Origin: Isoetes taiwanensis | Lineage: Eukaryota; Streptophyta; Lycopodiopsida; Isoetales; Isoetaceae | Direction of reading: 5' to 3' | Length of the DNA stretch: 64,000 nt | NCBI GenBank assembly: GCA_021234155.1 | Contig: JAJEKV010000056.1 | Coordinates: forward strand, 4,387,330-4,451,329 | Shown: positions 34,900 through 47,554 of the stretch, one piece after another | Numbering within the stretch: position 1 is the stretch's first letter | Layout: the number at the start of each line of letters is the position of its first letter | Made by a program: the position numbers and the translations under genes | Notes under the pieces: model-generated | Database searches by the model: none | The model's input: the letters and a program-made list of their open reading frames with translations, nothing else | What the model was told of the DNA's origin: nothing

Positions 34900-35660
34900 A
34901 AAATATTGGTGACATTAAACATAAGAAAAGTTCAACAGAACAAACATAAGAAAAGTGCAATGGAACAAACACGTATTCACAACGGAACAAACACAAGAAA
35001 AGTGCAATGGAACAAACACGTAATGAATAGCAACTTTAGAATATGGGGCTTCTTGCAAAACCATAGTGCTTATACCTTGTCAAAACTATACCACCTGTAC
35101 GTTTGACAAATAAGGATGAGATACCATAGGACCATAGGAATTGATATTGCAACCACCGTAGATGGTGAAGCTTCAAATTTGATGTTTAAAGAACAAATAG
35201 GGACTTGAACCCAATGCATCCTCGCAAAATAGAAGTGCTTAAATCTTGCCAAACCATACAAGCTATATCTTCATCAAATAAGGATGAGGTACTACACAAA
35301 TTGATATTGCAACCACCATATATGGTGAAGCTTTAAATACGAAATTACCTGTAACATAAAAGCAATTTGGCAACAAAATGTGTTATGTAGAATGTCTTGC
35401 AAGTTTTAACACTAATGTGCAGAAAGTGCATAACTGTTGAAGTGTATGGCACCAAAACTCAAAATTATAAGCATAGAGCATGAATATGAATGATAAACGT
35501 AATGATGACACCTACACTTTTTTTCTAGCACTGCAAAATGCTTTTGCATTTCATCTTGAAAATCATAAACCTGATGACGAAGTGCACGTGATGATGAAGT
35601 GCACCTGCATTTTTTTTCTAGCATTGCAAAATGCTTTTGCATTTCATCTTGGTAAAATAC
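34900..35660. repeat. Cluster of local direct duplications
   Basis: Three nested sets are present: GAAAAGTGCAATGGAACAAA units (about 34921-35025), a roughly 170-base duplication with ATTGATATTGCAACCACC (about 35060-35335), and a duplicated GCAAAATGCTTTTGCATTTC segment (about 35515-35655). They look like slippage or unequal-exchange products. Confidence 0.75.
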
Positions 35661-36001
35661 AGCCTCTCTTTGCACTTAATGATCATCCAAGGGCATGCAC
35701 TATCTGGATTGCACATGAACTGATATTGTTGCAACTTACTGACAGTAATAATGCCTTTGCCCAACATATCCCCTTTTTAAAATGCCATATCCTGCCCAAG
35801 CAAGCAAAGCAGTCTTGCATTTTTTTTAACAAATTCAAGATTAGGACCAAGAACTCACCTCTTCTGCTTCAAAGCTCCAGCTAGAGTGAGCAAAAGTAAG
35901 CCACAAAATAACCATTTGTATTATATTTTCATGAAATAACCAAGGCCATACCTGTATCACAGCAGGAACAAGATTAGATGCTTGCACTAGCAACCTATAT
36001 T

Positions 36002-36803
36002 TCAGCATATCGGCATTTTTACTTCCTCGGCTTCCTTTCCCGCTCCACAGACACCCGAGTTCAAGAAACACAATCTGAAAAGGCGATGCATTGCTGCAGG
36101 AAGTCTTTCTTCTACTGGAAGTGAAGAGCCTTGCAACATAAATCTCTTCTGATGGTTAAGCTCTTTCTGAAGGATCTTTTGAAGGCCAATACAACCACAA
36201 ACCTTGCAAACCCTTGCCAAGTCTTGCATATCCTCTACTGCCACATCCAGTCTATCTGTATAGAAGAAGTTAACAAGACTGAAGAAAGCAGAGAAGGTTA
36301 GCTTCTTATAATGCTCGATATTAGCGAATCTAATCTCTTTCCTTGATTTCCATTCTTTTCCAAATTTGCTTTTAAAGAAAGGAGATCTTGCTGCCAGAAG
36401 CCATCGATGTGCAGATAACGGCTTTCCCTCCAAGTAAAATGTTATATCATAACCTACAGATTCCGCGCCATAAGACTCCTTGCCAGACTCTATCATACTG
36501 CCCTCAAAGTATTGCCAATTCTGACCAGAGCTTATGAACAAATCCCTCAAAGAGCTAGACAGAGGATCAAGAGGAGGAGGCGGAGCTTTCAAGAAGCATT
36601 TCGGCAGCATCTAAATGACCAGCTAAACAAGCATAATGAAGGGCAACAAAATCCCATGCATCTCGGGCATTTACGTTAACACCTTGTTCTAGTAAGATTT
36701 TGAGACGGTGGACATCACCTGCTCTAGCTGCTTCATAAACATCTCCAGCAGGTACCTTTTTGCGAGGCAGGGGTTCGTCCTCTGGCTCGTCAGCGTTCAC
36801 CAT
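36002..36803 (-). pseudogene. Ankyrin-repeat/BTB protein relic (ABTB1-like)
   Basis: From an ATG at 36803 the minus strand encodes an acidic leader, [19 protein letters not shown] and two ankyrin repeats ([31 protein letters not shown]). The frame then jumps near 36590 straight into [14 protein letters not shown] and a BTB domain (DITFYLEGKPLSAHRWLLAA, KVCGCIGLQKIL). Plant homologues have about 30 more residues between these blocks, a CSEHTFDG-like segment. Their absence together with a frame change looks like loss of one exon-sized piece. The rest is continuous without introns, and the C-terminal half (second BTB) is missing. It is probably a truncated retrocopy or deletion derivative. Related proteins act as cullin-3 adaptor-like factors, but this copy is unlikely to work. 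Confidence 0.8.
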
Positions 36804-36899
36804 TAAATTAGATTGGGGTTTCACCAGGAACCCTCGATTCTGGATTCTTCTCGATTCGTAGAGAAGCCAATTCAAATATTGTGAAGATTAATAAGCACA

Positions 36900-37250
36900 A
36901 GAAGACAAAGAAAACTATAAACAAATTATAACCTACTTACCGGAATTAGGTAAGCAAGGAAATCTGCATGGCTGTTATCTGCATGGCTGTTTTGGCAAAG
37001 GATTCAGGAAACGATGCGGCCTTGTTGATGCTTCCATGTTGATTGAATCAAAATCTGAGATCTGCCTCTGCCGCTATTGGATAGATCTGCCTCTGCCGCT
37101 ATTAGGTTAATCAGTGGCTAACGAAACTTTAAAATAATAACATTATTAATATCACACATTTAATAAAAAAAGAAACATGCAAGGGGAAATACTTAGAACC
37201 ACAGGATTTGCCCTCTTCTTTGAAATCAATAGCTAAAAAGAAGATGCACT
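36900..37250. other. No gene seen
   Basis: Contains a small tandem duplication of ATCTGCCTCTGCCGCTATT (about 37053-37102). Otherwise unremarkable. Confidence 0.5.
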
Positions 37251-37439
37251 CACAAGGCACCCAAAATTAAAACACTACATGGGTTTTCCTATGGTTATGA
37301 CTACAAGAAATTTATCGCGGCGGCCAAGGCCGCCGCGAACATTTCTTTTGTTTGACTCGATGCAAAGGCCACCTTGTGTATAAGATGCTCGGCTCAAAAG
37401 TTATCGGGTGTTGAGGATACCCAGTGTTGGAAGATATCG

Positions 37440-38095
37440 AGTGTTTTTTCGCGTGCATGCACCCAAATAGATGCATGCAATGAGCACATATCCTATAGCA
37501 TGATCAGGATATACTTCAACAAATCGACGAGAACACCACATTTCTAGGTGTACATTAACATAGATTATGGAGGTAGCAAGTGGAGATGTCCGACTGCAAT
37601 TGGGGATTTTTTGTGAACTGGAAACATAAGGTCCCAATAGAAACTGGAAAGTGGAGATGTCCAAATAGAAAGTGGCAAGTGTGGAAATTGTGGAAATTTT
37701 TTGTGAACTGGAAAGTGGAGATGTCCAAATAGATGCATGACAATGAGCACATATTCTATAGCATGATTAGGATCTACTTCAACAAATCGACTAAAACACC
37801 ACATTTCTGGGTGTACATTAACATAGATTATGGAGGTAGCAAGTGGAGATGTCCGAGTGCTATTGGGGATTTTTTGTGAACTGGAAATGTTTAAAGGTCG
37901 AAAAAGGCAAAAAAACATTTAATATACCATGGCTTTCAACATTATACAATATTGAAGCCATATGATTCATTTAGGAATGCAAGCTGGGTGTCCATGCCAA
38001 AATACATTTGTAGAGTTTCATATATAAAGCCATATGCTTCATTAAGTAATGCAAGGTGGGTGGCCATGACAAAAAACATTGTAGAGTTTCATATG
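37440..38095. repeat. Direct duplications (period ~262 and ~70 bases)
   Basis: A block with ACATTAACATAGATTATGG, AGCAAGTGGAGATGTCCGA and GGGGATTTTTTGTGAACTGG occurs at about 37464-37625 and 37728-37888. A second duplication (CATATG(A/C)TTCATTA... AGAGTTTCATAT) spans about 37958-38095. Confidence 0.85.
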
Positions 38096-38099
38096 TTAG

Positions 38100-39800
38100 A
38101 TGTTAGGTAAGTGGCAAATTGAGTCAAACCTTGTCAAGAAGGTATAGTCTTTAAAAAATGTTGATCAATTATAGTAGGCATGAGAATATGTTCATTATAC
38201 TTTTTGATATTCAATTTATAGATGATTCATACACATCAAAGGTCAAATGTCAACTAGTCAATTGGAGTTCTCAAGTACAGAAATGAAAAATAAATGCAAT
38301 AGTCTAAATTCATTGAACACCAATAGCACAACATTCACAATAGAAACCAAGCACAAATTATGCTTTGCCTTGTGTGCTAGAAATGCATTTTTTTGTTTTA
38401 AGCAGCTCTTGCAATTATTTTATGCGCCAGCTTAGATCATATTTTTTCGTGGCATAACTTCTTAACTCTTCTTTTCAGAGAAGAGGAACCTAGTGCTTGT
38501 GGTTCTTTTCAGTTGGACTATATAATTTTTCTTTTCAAAAAGGTCTAATATATCATAATGTAGCAATCAAGATAAGCTCGTCTTCTACAAACAAATCGCC
38601 GGTGCTAAACAAAAAGCCCAAACATTAACATGGGCTTCTTGAGTCTAAGATTAAATCATATGTGCAGGTGCCATGACACAAATTTGCAAACCTTAGGGTA
38701 CCTCAAGAAGTATTGGACAATGGTCTTAAGGGGAAAAAAAAAAAGAGAATGGCCGATGCCAAATTAGGCTGGGGCAGGCGCCTGCATATGACAGATCGTG
38801 CAGCAAGAGAATAGTAGACCTAGTTTCAGAAGCAAGCTGCAGCTCAGAAGAAATGTTATTGTGCAAGCTCTTGGATCGATTGAAGCAAGGTAGATATGAG
38901 CAGATGCGAAAGGGAAGAAGCTATGAAGAAACACTCTTTTTCTTATCTTTTTTGCAAAGAAGGAATGCATCACTGATAAGCAGAGCAGAAGTAGGAAGTC
39001 GTCAGAGATATATGGCTGAGATATTTTACATATCTGAGATATCTATAGAAAAATAGAGTAGAAGAAGTACCCGAAGGAGCGCCGGAATCAAGCAAGAGCG
39101 CCGGAATCAAGCAAAGGGCAAGTAAAGGATCGCTCGACCCTGTTTTCCAAGCAAAGGGCAAAGCAACTTATCATGTTTTTCTCAAGAAGCATGCACACAC
39201 GCAGCTCAAAATAGCAAATTACCAGTTCAAATGGTAGTCCTGATACTCTATTTTGAGCAAGTAAGGCTAAGGGCAGTTATGGCCGCATCTATGATTGACA
39301 GAGAATAGATTAGGAAGTAGAGCCCTAAGTGCTGCTGTTTCCCCAAGGGACCGTGCTTAATTTGATGCAATTGTGCTGCATCAATTTGGCGAGAAAACAG
39401 AGAGCTTAAACTAGAGGTTGCAAGGATGAAGATGTGATTGACAAAATTGGAAAGATCATCTAAGCATGAAGCACGAAATGGGAAAATCACATTCTGCAAC
39501 TCACAATTTTTTCCATACCTGTTTTAATAAGAGGCTTATCAAGTTGAATCTGTTTCATGGAAAACATGCAAGCTTGCTGCCGGAGTAGATGCCTGATTCT
39601 AGATACTCTACCTGGAGAAGAAGGCACTCCATATCCTGATTGATCCAAGCAGAGGATGCAAATCTTGCGAACGGCTTGAATCGCGGTCATCCGATGCCGC
39701 TATTCCTCTTTTGTAAGGCATAAAGAAGTGGTACAGAGATCTATCGGTTGGCTGAGCGATCAGGGATGGCTTGAAGAGCAAGAAAGGTGAAGGTCATGCA
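38100..39800. other. No assigned gene; possible first exon on the minus strand
   Basis: A 67-codon minus-strand frame (39690-39487) starts MTAIQAVRKICILCLDQSG and runs into a GGTATGG donor-like site after LIKT, as a first exon would. I could not match it to a family, and no convincing following exon was found. A tandem GAGCGCCGGAATCAAGCAA lies near 39078-39115. Confidence 0.3.
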
Positions 39801-40310
39801 AGAATTTTAGGACTTTTTAATTTTTGATATTTTTTGAAGTACACGTGTTGTGTTGAGGTATTTTTGTGAGACGGAAATATTAGCATCAAACAAAAAATAA
39901 GACTGCTTTATATATGTTGTGATAAAACCATTCTACAAAACCAATGGGTGTTTGGGGTAATTTCATTAAAAACCATATGTGGCTAAACTACTTGGGTTTT
40001 CTTGTAGGATTTGTTAAAGTGGTATTATGGCATGGTAATTGCAAATGGCTATTATGTAGTGTTTGTCAAAGTGGTATTATATGTTGGTAAATGGTATGGT
40101 ATATATATAATGTTTTAAGAGCGCGGTTTGTCAATGTGGTATAACGTGATGGCTCTCGACATGGTTTAATGTAGTGCTCTTTTTATGTGATTTTAATGTG
40201 GTGGCTATTGTGGTAAAAGTAGCATGGCTAATTTTCATGGTAAATGCGCACGGTTTTCAATGTGTTATAAGCAATAAAGCAACAGTATTTAATCGGTCAA
40301 AGTGTTTCGG

Positions 40311-40545
40311 TTATTGTCTTAAGCACTGTTATGTTTATCAAACTTAGATGTAATTCTTTTTTTCCTAAATGTCCGTGGTTTTGTAACCCATTACGCCTAT
40401 TGTTATCATTTATAAACTAGTATCGGTTATTATCTTAAGCACTGTTATGTTTATCAAACTTAGATGTAACAGTGTTTTTCCTAAATGCGCATGGTTTTGT
40501 AACACATTACGCCCATTGTTATCATTTATAAACTAGTAACGTTAT
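40311..40545. repeat. 119-bp tandem duplication
   Basis: GTTATTGTCTTAAGCACTGT / ATCAAACTTAGATGTAA / GTTATCATTTATAAACTAG blocks appear twice in the same order. Confidence 0.9.
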
Positions 40546-40749
40546 CTAGTTTAAAGCATTTGAAGTTACTAGTCTAAAGCATTTCAATTACTGCATAGAA
40601 ACCATGGCGATCTTTTTCACTCAAGGTGTACTTGTAAGGTTGACAAACCACTAATGATTTCTAGTCTTAAGCTTCTTAAGTTACTGCATAGAAAGAATGG
40701 CGATCTTTTTGCTGAAGTTCTTACATGGCTCTAAAAGAAAAACAATATA

Positions 40750-43650
40750 TTGAACATTTGAAAATATGTATTGCTTTTTCAACAATGTCCATATATATAT
40801 TTATTTTAAATTCTTCTAATGTATTTTCTTGGTTTTACATGTATTAAATTTTCACGGCTTCAACATTTCTTTTTGAGTTTTTAATCTTGATTTATTTGTG
40901 CTTTGCTGATGCTTTAAGAAAGCCAATTTTGGGAATTGAACCCAAATAGTCCATTTGAGCATAAGATAAGTCCATGCATAAAATAGCAATCTTAAATATT
41001 AATGAACATTTGATAATCTTACTAAAACAAAAACACAAGGCATTATCCAGTCTGCAAAAAGCATAAACGAGTTGGGAAAGAATGGGAAAGAACATCGTCA
41101 AGATCATTTCTGGGCTATAAATTTTATTTATCAACCACTAAAGAGGAGAAATACCATAATATCTTGTTCTTATTCTTTTCAAAAAGCACAAACAGACTCA
41201 AAACACAAGTCAGTGGTTCGATGAAGCCAGAGCTGGACCTGATAAGCTCCGGCGAACGAACCATAAGCACATCCAATGCCCACAACAAAAAAGCGAGATT
41301 GAGAGAACAGAAATGGAAGAGGAATGAAAGCTGGATGATCGATTCTTCCTGCTCTGGATGCAGACAGTAAGCTTTTGAATCACAAAGAAGGGCACGAAGT
41401 AAGCTTTGCATTTCTTCTGGCTATGGCAGATAGGAAGAAACATAAACCCTGCAGACAAACAAAATCTAAAAAAAACTTTGACAAGCGATTTTTGCTCAGC
41501 CATTTGAACCTTTCCTGCGTGCGACCCAGCTGTTTGCCGGTTTTGCGGAACCGGAGCTCAAAGGGCTTTGCGGAGCCTACAAAGACAAAATTTGAAGTAG
41601 GTATCTAAAGGGTTTTGCGGAACCCAGCTCAATTTTTAAATGACGTAGCTGTGTCAGAACACCTTGTGCCAGAGGCAGGTGGATTAGGGCATCCTTGCGC
41701 AGTTTGGGTCTGAAGGATGCCGGAGCTACCCAGATTAGAGAATCCTTGGGCCCGAAAAGGATGCAAAGAGGCCCATGTGACTCTCTCAAAATAGACCTTA
41801 GAACTTACACGTGAAAAAACAAACAAAAATAAAATACATGAAGAAACCTCCCCAACCTTTGACCAAAATCTTATAAACATCTACAGCAAACCTTCTTTCT
41901 GGTCCTGTCTTGGTGCGGCTTTTTGCTCCAAAATTCTTCCAAATAAAGTTAAATGATGATTTGGTATCCCAAATTTGAAACTGGACTCTTAGTAGGTCGC
42001 GGAGGTCCACAGCGGTCTATAAACAGGAAAGTGGCGCTTTATTTTGCATCGGAGGTCTATAAACAGAAAAAATGGCGCTTTATTTTGCTAGAAAACTGAG
42101 AGTGAAGGACAAACAAAGAAACAAGTGCATCAACGCTACGACAAGATGCTGCAGAACAAACTATTTATGCTTGGACTTGTCCGTGGATGAAATGGCCATT
42201 CAGAAGGTTCATAGTAAGCTCTGTTCTAACCTTTGCTCTTCTTTCATTTGCTTAATAAAAGAAATAATTCGCCAAGAAGCACGTCTTGCAAAAATTCTAT
42301 GCGCACGAATTCAGCCAGGCATGCACTCCAATGGCAACATCTGGAAAATCAAGACACAAACAAGAACATAGGGGTTGAAGAGGAGATGGATTAGCGGGCC
42401 ACACAAAACAGGGGAAGAAGACAGCGGCGCCGCCCTACAAATGGCAGAGAAACTTTTACTGCATATAAAACTTGCGTAATTTAACAGTAATTTGAAGCTG
42501 GCATTTATTACGCATCATTTATATTCCCAAACGCTTCCCAAGTTTCAAGAAAATGTCTAATGGGATGCCCTAAGACAACATGAAAAGGGGGTCGCAATTT
42601 TTAGCTGAAAGTGAATCTTATGTTGCCACGTGGCATATCCCTACAATCCGGAATGGAAAGAAGGAAGGAAGGAAGGTTCTTTTATCGTCCGCGGAGGCGG
42701 GGAGGCCAATTCCGTGGACTTAAAATTTGAAAGCCTACACCCGGTTACTGAACAAATCATTAACTCAAGTTTTACACTAGGTCTTTCTAAACCAACTTTT
42801 TAGAAATGCAGAAGTTTTACTCAACAAGCTTTGTTGAATCAAGTTTTTACAACAGAAACATCACATCTTCTCACACAGAAACATCCAACATCGCTTTGAA
42901 AAAAAAAAACCTTTGCTGGTGCGATAGCATCTGACCATGCATTTACTCTGTTGCAGAATAAAGAAGAGCCGTTGGACCTCTCTTATAGTTCTTGGCAAAC
43001 CCATGCTTACCAGAGCAAGGTTATGTTCCTGTGGCTAAAAAATCTATTCTATTCTATTCTATTATGTGGCTTTTGGTCAGAGTACGTGTCCTTCTAAAAG
43101 GATCATATTATCTCAAAAGTCTTGGCATACTACCAAGGAAGGTACAGGTTCCATCTCGGTATAGAGGATACAAAGGAAATGAAGAAGATCCGCCAAGATG
43201 GGTGGTCGGCAGAGGGTTTTTATTAGCTCTCATTACAGCCAAGCCTAGCCAGAACTAATGCCATATTCTGCACATTATGACCTGCATGCAAGAGAAATTA
43301 GATTTGAAAGCATAGAAGGAAGAAAGATCACTCCTAAAGATTATACCTTTCTTTTCCTCGCGAACAGAGGATCTGGACACTTATTTTCGTAAAATAGCGC
43401 AGGTTCGACTAGAAAATCTCTATAAAGAAACAAAAATACCGAATAATAGGGCGAGCGCCATAGCCGCTCAGCGCCAGGGAATGCAAATAGGCCAGTGCCA
43501 TAGCCGTCGAGCCGCAAGCGCCACCCAGCGCCATCGCCATTGCCAAACCTCCGCCAAGAAGAAAAAACTACAGAAAAAAAAGCCAGGGAGTAAGTGGCCC
43601 GCCATGTGGAAGTGGGCGTGGAATACATTGCCTCCTCCTAAAATCCGTAC
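40750..43650. other. No gene recognised
   Basis: Short frames on both strands with no family signature. A duplicated GGTCTATAAACAG(G)AAA...GGCGCTTTATTTTGC occurs near 42013-42090, a GGGTTTTGCGGAACC-type repeat near 41532-41630, and a TATTC run near 43044. Confidence 0.45.
42661..42707 (-). repeat. TTCC-tailed short repeat, minus copy
   Basis: On the minus strand it reads ATTGGCCTCC, CCGCGGACGATAAAAGAACC and then a TTCC run, matching 44871-44917 on the plus strand. The 3' simple tail is reminiscent of a SINE end, but no RNA polymerase III boxes were identified. Confidence 0.4.
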
Positions 43651-43659
43651 CCTTCGCAG

Positions 43660-44188
43660 ATCTTGCACCGTAGCCTCAGGATGAATGTCCGAGTCCACAG
43701 GTTTAAGCCTCAGGTAGCGGAAACATGCCCTTTATGTGGGAGGCAACGAGAGACCATTGAGCACTGCTTTGTCCTATGCACAGAGGTAGGGGCAGCTTGG
43801 TCCAAGGTGAGAGCCCTCTTTGGGACTTCACTGTGCAGTCAGAAGATTCTCTTGGGAGTCTTTCCTAGCAGTTGGGCAGTGGCCAAGTGGCAGGCATTTC
43901 ATTTATGCAGAGCTTGGCTTTTGTGGCTGATTTGAAAAAGACAGAGAGCGAAGGTCTTTCAGAATGCAGTGCTTAGCCCTTTTCGGTTGGTTCCGATCCT
44001 GAGGCATAAGTTGTGGCAGGCTTACCAAGTCTCAAGCTTGTCTGGCACAGTTAAGCGGGAAATTTGGTCGACATTCCTACAGATTGTGGATCATGATGGG
44101 CACTTCATTTCTTAGCACCACACTTATCATTGTACTTCATCGCATTCTAGTGGTTTAATATATTCTTATATTCTTAAAAAAAAAAAAA
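43660..44188 (+). pseudogene. 5'-truncated LINE 3' end with poly(A)
   Basis: The frame contains the reverse-transcriptase-associated zinc motif C-P-L-C-G-x7-H-C (CPLCGRQRETIEHC) typical of the C terminus of plant LINEs. After a stop near 43933 it continues with FRLVPILRHKLWQAYQV. The segment ends in an A13 run (44176-44188). The 5' truncation plus A-tail is the usual LINE insertion form. Confidence 0.8.
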
Positions 44189-44524
44189 TAACCATGTGTT
44201 CCTTAACCAAAAACCACTAGCATTATTTCTCAAGAAGAAATAGCAGAAGTCGACCAACAAACCATCTTAAAAACTACTAAGAATTCGGCAAGTCCTTGTT
44301 GGCTTTGAAAATTACCATGGAAATCGAATGAAAAGACCTTGTCAAACTATGCCTAGAAACATTATAGTTTTTCCCGAAAGGACCACTAACATTTTGGCAA
44401 GTCGTGTTTGCTTAAAGAATTAGGATGAAAAACCACAAACGAAAAGACTTTATTAAACTATAGATAGAAACATTGAGGTATTGTCAGTTAAAACTGCTCT
44501 CAAAACCATCTACATATATAAAAT

Positions 44525-44546
44525 CTCTTCTTCTTCTTCTTCTTCT
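44525..44546. repeat. (TTC)n microsatellite
   Basis: Seven TTC units. Confidence 0.95.
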
Positions 44547-44870
44547 AAAAACCACTATAATAGGTGGATTTCTTGAGGAAAAATATTTTTGCATAGAAAA
44601 CCACTCATAGTGGTTTGATAGTGGTTATTTTTGAGATTTAAATTTTTGGGTGCCTTGTGCCTTGGCTCCTACCTCCAGGAGGTTTTGGATATGCGGACTC
44701 ACCTCTGCCCCCTGGCGCCTATCTGAGGTGCCGAGAATTCATGTGTATATGTATATTTGTACAGCTGCCAGCAGGCTTGTTGCTGCGACGGTTTTTCCCT
44801 CCTAAGGGGGGGTTTTTTAATCTGGGTAGCAACGGGCTTGCTGCACCCGTGTAATTTGGGTCCCATAGGC

Positions 44871-44917
44871 CGATTGGCCTCCGCGGATGATAAAAGAACC
44901 TTCATTCCTTCCTTCAC
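44871..44917 (+). repeat. TTCC-tailed short repeat, plus copy
   Basis: Reads GATTGGCCTCCGCGGATGAT, then AAAAGAACC and a TTCC-rich tail. It is the inverted counterpart of 42661-42707. The upstream body probably extends toward 44660, but its start is not defined. Confidence 0.4.
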
Positions 44918-44919
44918 AT

Positions 44920-47040
44920 AGCAATGCGATGTTCTTACTAGATTAGATTGGCTTCATATCTTTGTTTTGTTTTTGAGCTTTAGACTCTTTGCTTTACTTG
45001 TTTGTTTTGCTCTAGTTTGCTTGGGTTTAATGTACTATCCCACATCACAATAAACATAAAAAAACTTATCATCCAAATTGCCATTGAACATCTTCTAGGA
45101 AACATTTCCAATTTAAGAAAGCAGAATAGATGGGTGTGCATTCTCTCAATAGCTACAATAAAATATGAGTTTTGGCAAGAGTTTTGCTTCTTTCCATCTG
45201 CGTATTTTCAAATTCTCTTCTTTTTACAAATGCTTTACACTAAATTGAATTCTAACTTCATGCTACAAGATGCAAGAGAGGCTAGATTCAGATCTAGGCA
45301 CAAGACTAAGAGTATCACCTCACTAAACTATTCCTAAGAACTTAGTTGATTCACATGTAAATTTTGCTCCAAATAATGAACACATTTATCGTGTGCATGA
45401 CAATAATGATTTGAACACTATTGTTTGTAGACTATAGTAAGACTAATACCATTGTTTGGCAATGATATGTTTAAAGTTAAGATTGGGAACATTGTAATAT
45501 ATGGGAGTTTTAAAAACACCCCTGCCATGTCGTCAACATATCAGAAGAATGTCCCTTGGATGCTACAAATATTGTTACGAGGAGCATATTGCACTATGAC
45601 AAAACGATGTAGTAGCATCACATTTCAAATAAATAAAAGAAACCTAACAACGGGCAAGACAAGCTAGAAATCTTTTTTTGGCTTATGCGACCTGAAGAGA
45701 GAGAAATAAAGCGAAGTGGTGTGTTTTATTTTGCTTTTAAGACCATGAAATCTATAAGACATAAGAAAATTTTATAATCACATCCACTTCATGGTCTATG
45801 CATGTTATATGTAGCGTATCAAAATCCTGCACATTTCCACTATACTCATCTACCATATTTGTAGTGGAAAGGCCAATAAAGACAAAAGAGTATATTCAAC
45901 ATAAAAAAATTGAACTCCATTTTCAACAAAATGGGGGAAGGGTTTCCACAAATGGGGGAAAATTGGAAGGGTTTCCACGTTTGATCAAAAAAATTTTAAG
46001 GGCGCTCCTTGCGCTTTGCTCTCCGCCATTGCATCTCCTTATGGATCCGGAGCTTGACGCATTTGAAGAATGCGAGGAGGATGCTTCTACCTGAACTTGG
46101 TATGCACTTTTTTTTTTTAATATCGCTTACTAGAGGGACAACCACTTGCGTACAACATTTGTCCTTTTTTTGCCTAGTGGTCAAAAGCTGTACCCTAGTG
46201 TGCTAACACTTGTTAATACTGGTAGTCTTCTAGCATGCCTCCGTATTGGTTTTCTATTAGATAATGCAAAGATATAACTAACTACTTCTTGCCCTTGAGA
46301 CTAATCTTGCATATATCTAGAGCAATTTTATTTCTAAGACTAAACTTGCATATGGGTAAGAGCAATTTCATTTCAAAACCTTGAATCTTATAATACGATA
46401 CTACAATTGAACTATTTTAGGTGGAATTGTAGAAGCTACAATACAATATTAATGTGATGACAAAATTAATTGATAGTCAAAAGTTCCATCCTAGAAAAAA
46501 GTTCATAGGAACAAGAAAGCCATGTTGTGTATCCCCAAATGCAAAAGAAAAGTGGTTGTTACATTAAGCAACAAGCAAACAACTATAATGAAAAGAAGAA
46601 TCTAATATTTGAGGTGTTAGAACAGTGTTAGCTTTGTAGAACAAGATTATAATTTTGACATTTATGTAGTCTGTGAATAAGGCATCAGCATCCACCCATG
46701 GTTCAAGCGTACAATTTGCACATTTAATTTGCACACAAATATAATATGTTCAGGGTCATCACAAGCATTGGGAATGCTTATAACAATCATCTTGTTTGCT
46801 AGTATTCCCTCTCCATGCATTGTTTGATAGAAGGCAAAGGAGCGTAGTGAGATCACCATGATCGATCTGTATCCCATTTTTAATTACAGATCCATCTATG
46901 AAATTGCCTTCTCCTAGAGTTGCAGAACCTATATATGCAGATAGCGTGACAATGAAAATAATAAATTGCTCTCTCCAAGAGACAACAATATCCAATGATA
47001 GCCCCCTTGCATGTTATAATGTTTCTTTCAGGCATGTTAT
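44920..47040. other. No gene recognised
   Basis: AT-rich. GGAAGGGTTTCCAC occurs twice near 45947-45980; the same 13-base core forms the arms of the perfect hairpin at 48904-48946. No coding region was identified. Confidence 0.45.
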
Positions 47041-47042
47041 AC

Positions 47043-47554
47043 CTCAGCACATATAAACCCTCTTTCAAAATCAGTATGAATAGTCCCTGCTGCTTGAGGT
47101 ATTTGCCAACGTTTTCTCCATGAACTGCTAGGAAATAAGTATGTTTTCTCCATGCTAGGAATTGCTACTGTAAAAAAATAAATGAGATTGATTGCAGCAA
47201 AAACTGTTTTGATTATTTTTCGCAATGCATTGCAAATGCAAAAAACATATTCAATTCCAGCAAAAAGTAGAACTTATAATAAATGATACTCGTACCTTTG
47301 AATATCATTCTCCTTGCAGTAAACTGATGCTTCATATGATGGCATGCCAGACAGCTTTTGTTCCAATGCAGCACTAAAGGGAATAATACTTTTACCACCA
47401 TGGTTTTAACCCTAAAATAGACTTCATAATTAGTGGATTGTACATAAAAGCTTCCTATATGCTAATGAAAGGAATCAAACGACAATTTGATACCATGGAT
47501 GTATCTTTGGCAGCCACTTATTTTCCTTTGATAGTCCCTTTCTAACATATTGAC
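47043..47554 (-). pseudogene. Obg-like ATPase 1 (OLA1/YchF1) exon relic
   Basis: Three exon-like pieces on the minus strand match the C-terminal half of plant YchF1. The first (47554-47495) has NM-x-ERDYQRK and WLPKIHPW with a frame slip between. The second (47411-47296) has HGG, IIPFSAALEQKLSGMP and YCKENDIQ. The third (about 47222-47043) has KTVFAAINLIYFFT and PQAAGTIHTDFERGFICAE. GT donors follow each piece. In the third, the conserved T-A-G-P-D-E-V segment is replaced by a stretch holding a local duplication (CATGGAGAAAAC twice). The P-loop half and the last TGS-domain exon are missing. OLA1 is a cytosolic ATPase linked to ribosomes and stress; this copy is dead. Confidence 0.85.

Larger units (their letters stand above)
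37251..44659. mobile_element. Second putative CACAAGG-type TIR element
   Basis: CACAAGGCACCCAAAA at 37251 is inverted at about 44644-44659, 7.4 kb apart. The termini differ by one base in the core from those at 24307/30445. Near the left end lies the 22-base palindrome CGCGGCGGCC-AA-GGCCGCCGCG (37316-37337). The intervals 39.8-40.7 and 44.2-44.6 kb are full of TGGTATTAT/ACCACTA-type motifs, as in CACTA subterminal arrays. No transposase is visible. Flanking trinucleotides (ACT and CCT) do not match exactly, so the pairing is uncertain. Confidence 0.45.

Noticed and set aside
43341-43698. Trp/Arg-rich minus-strand frames near 43.5 kb
   Set aside because: Composition-driven; repeats of GCCA produce them and no domain is visible.
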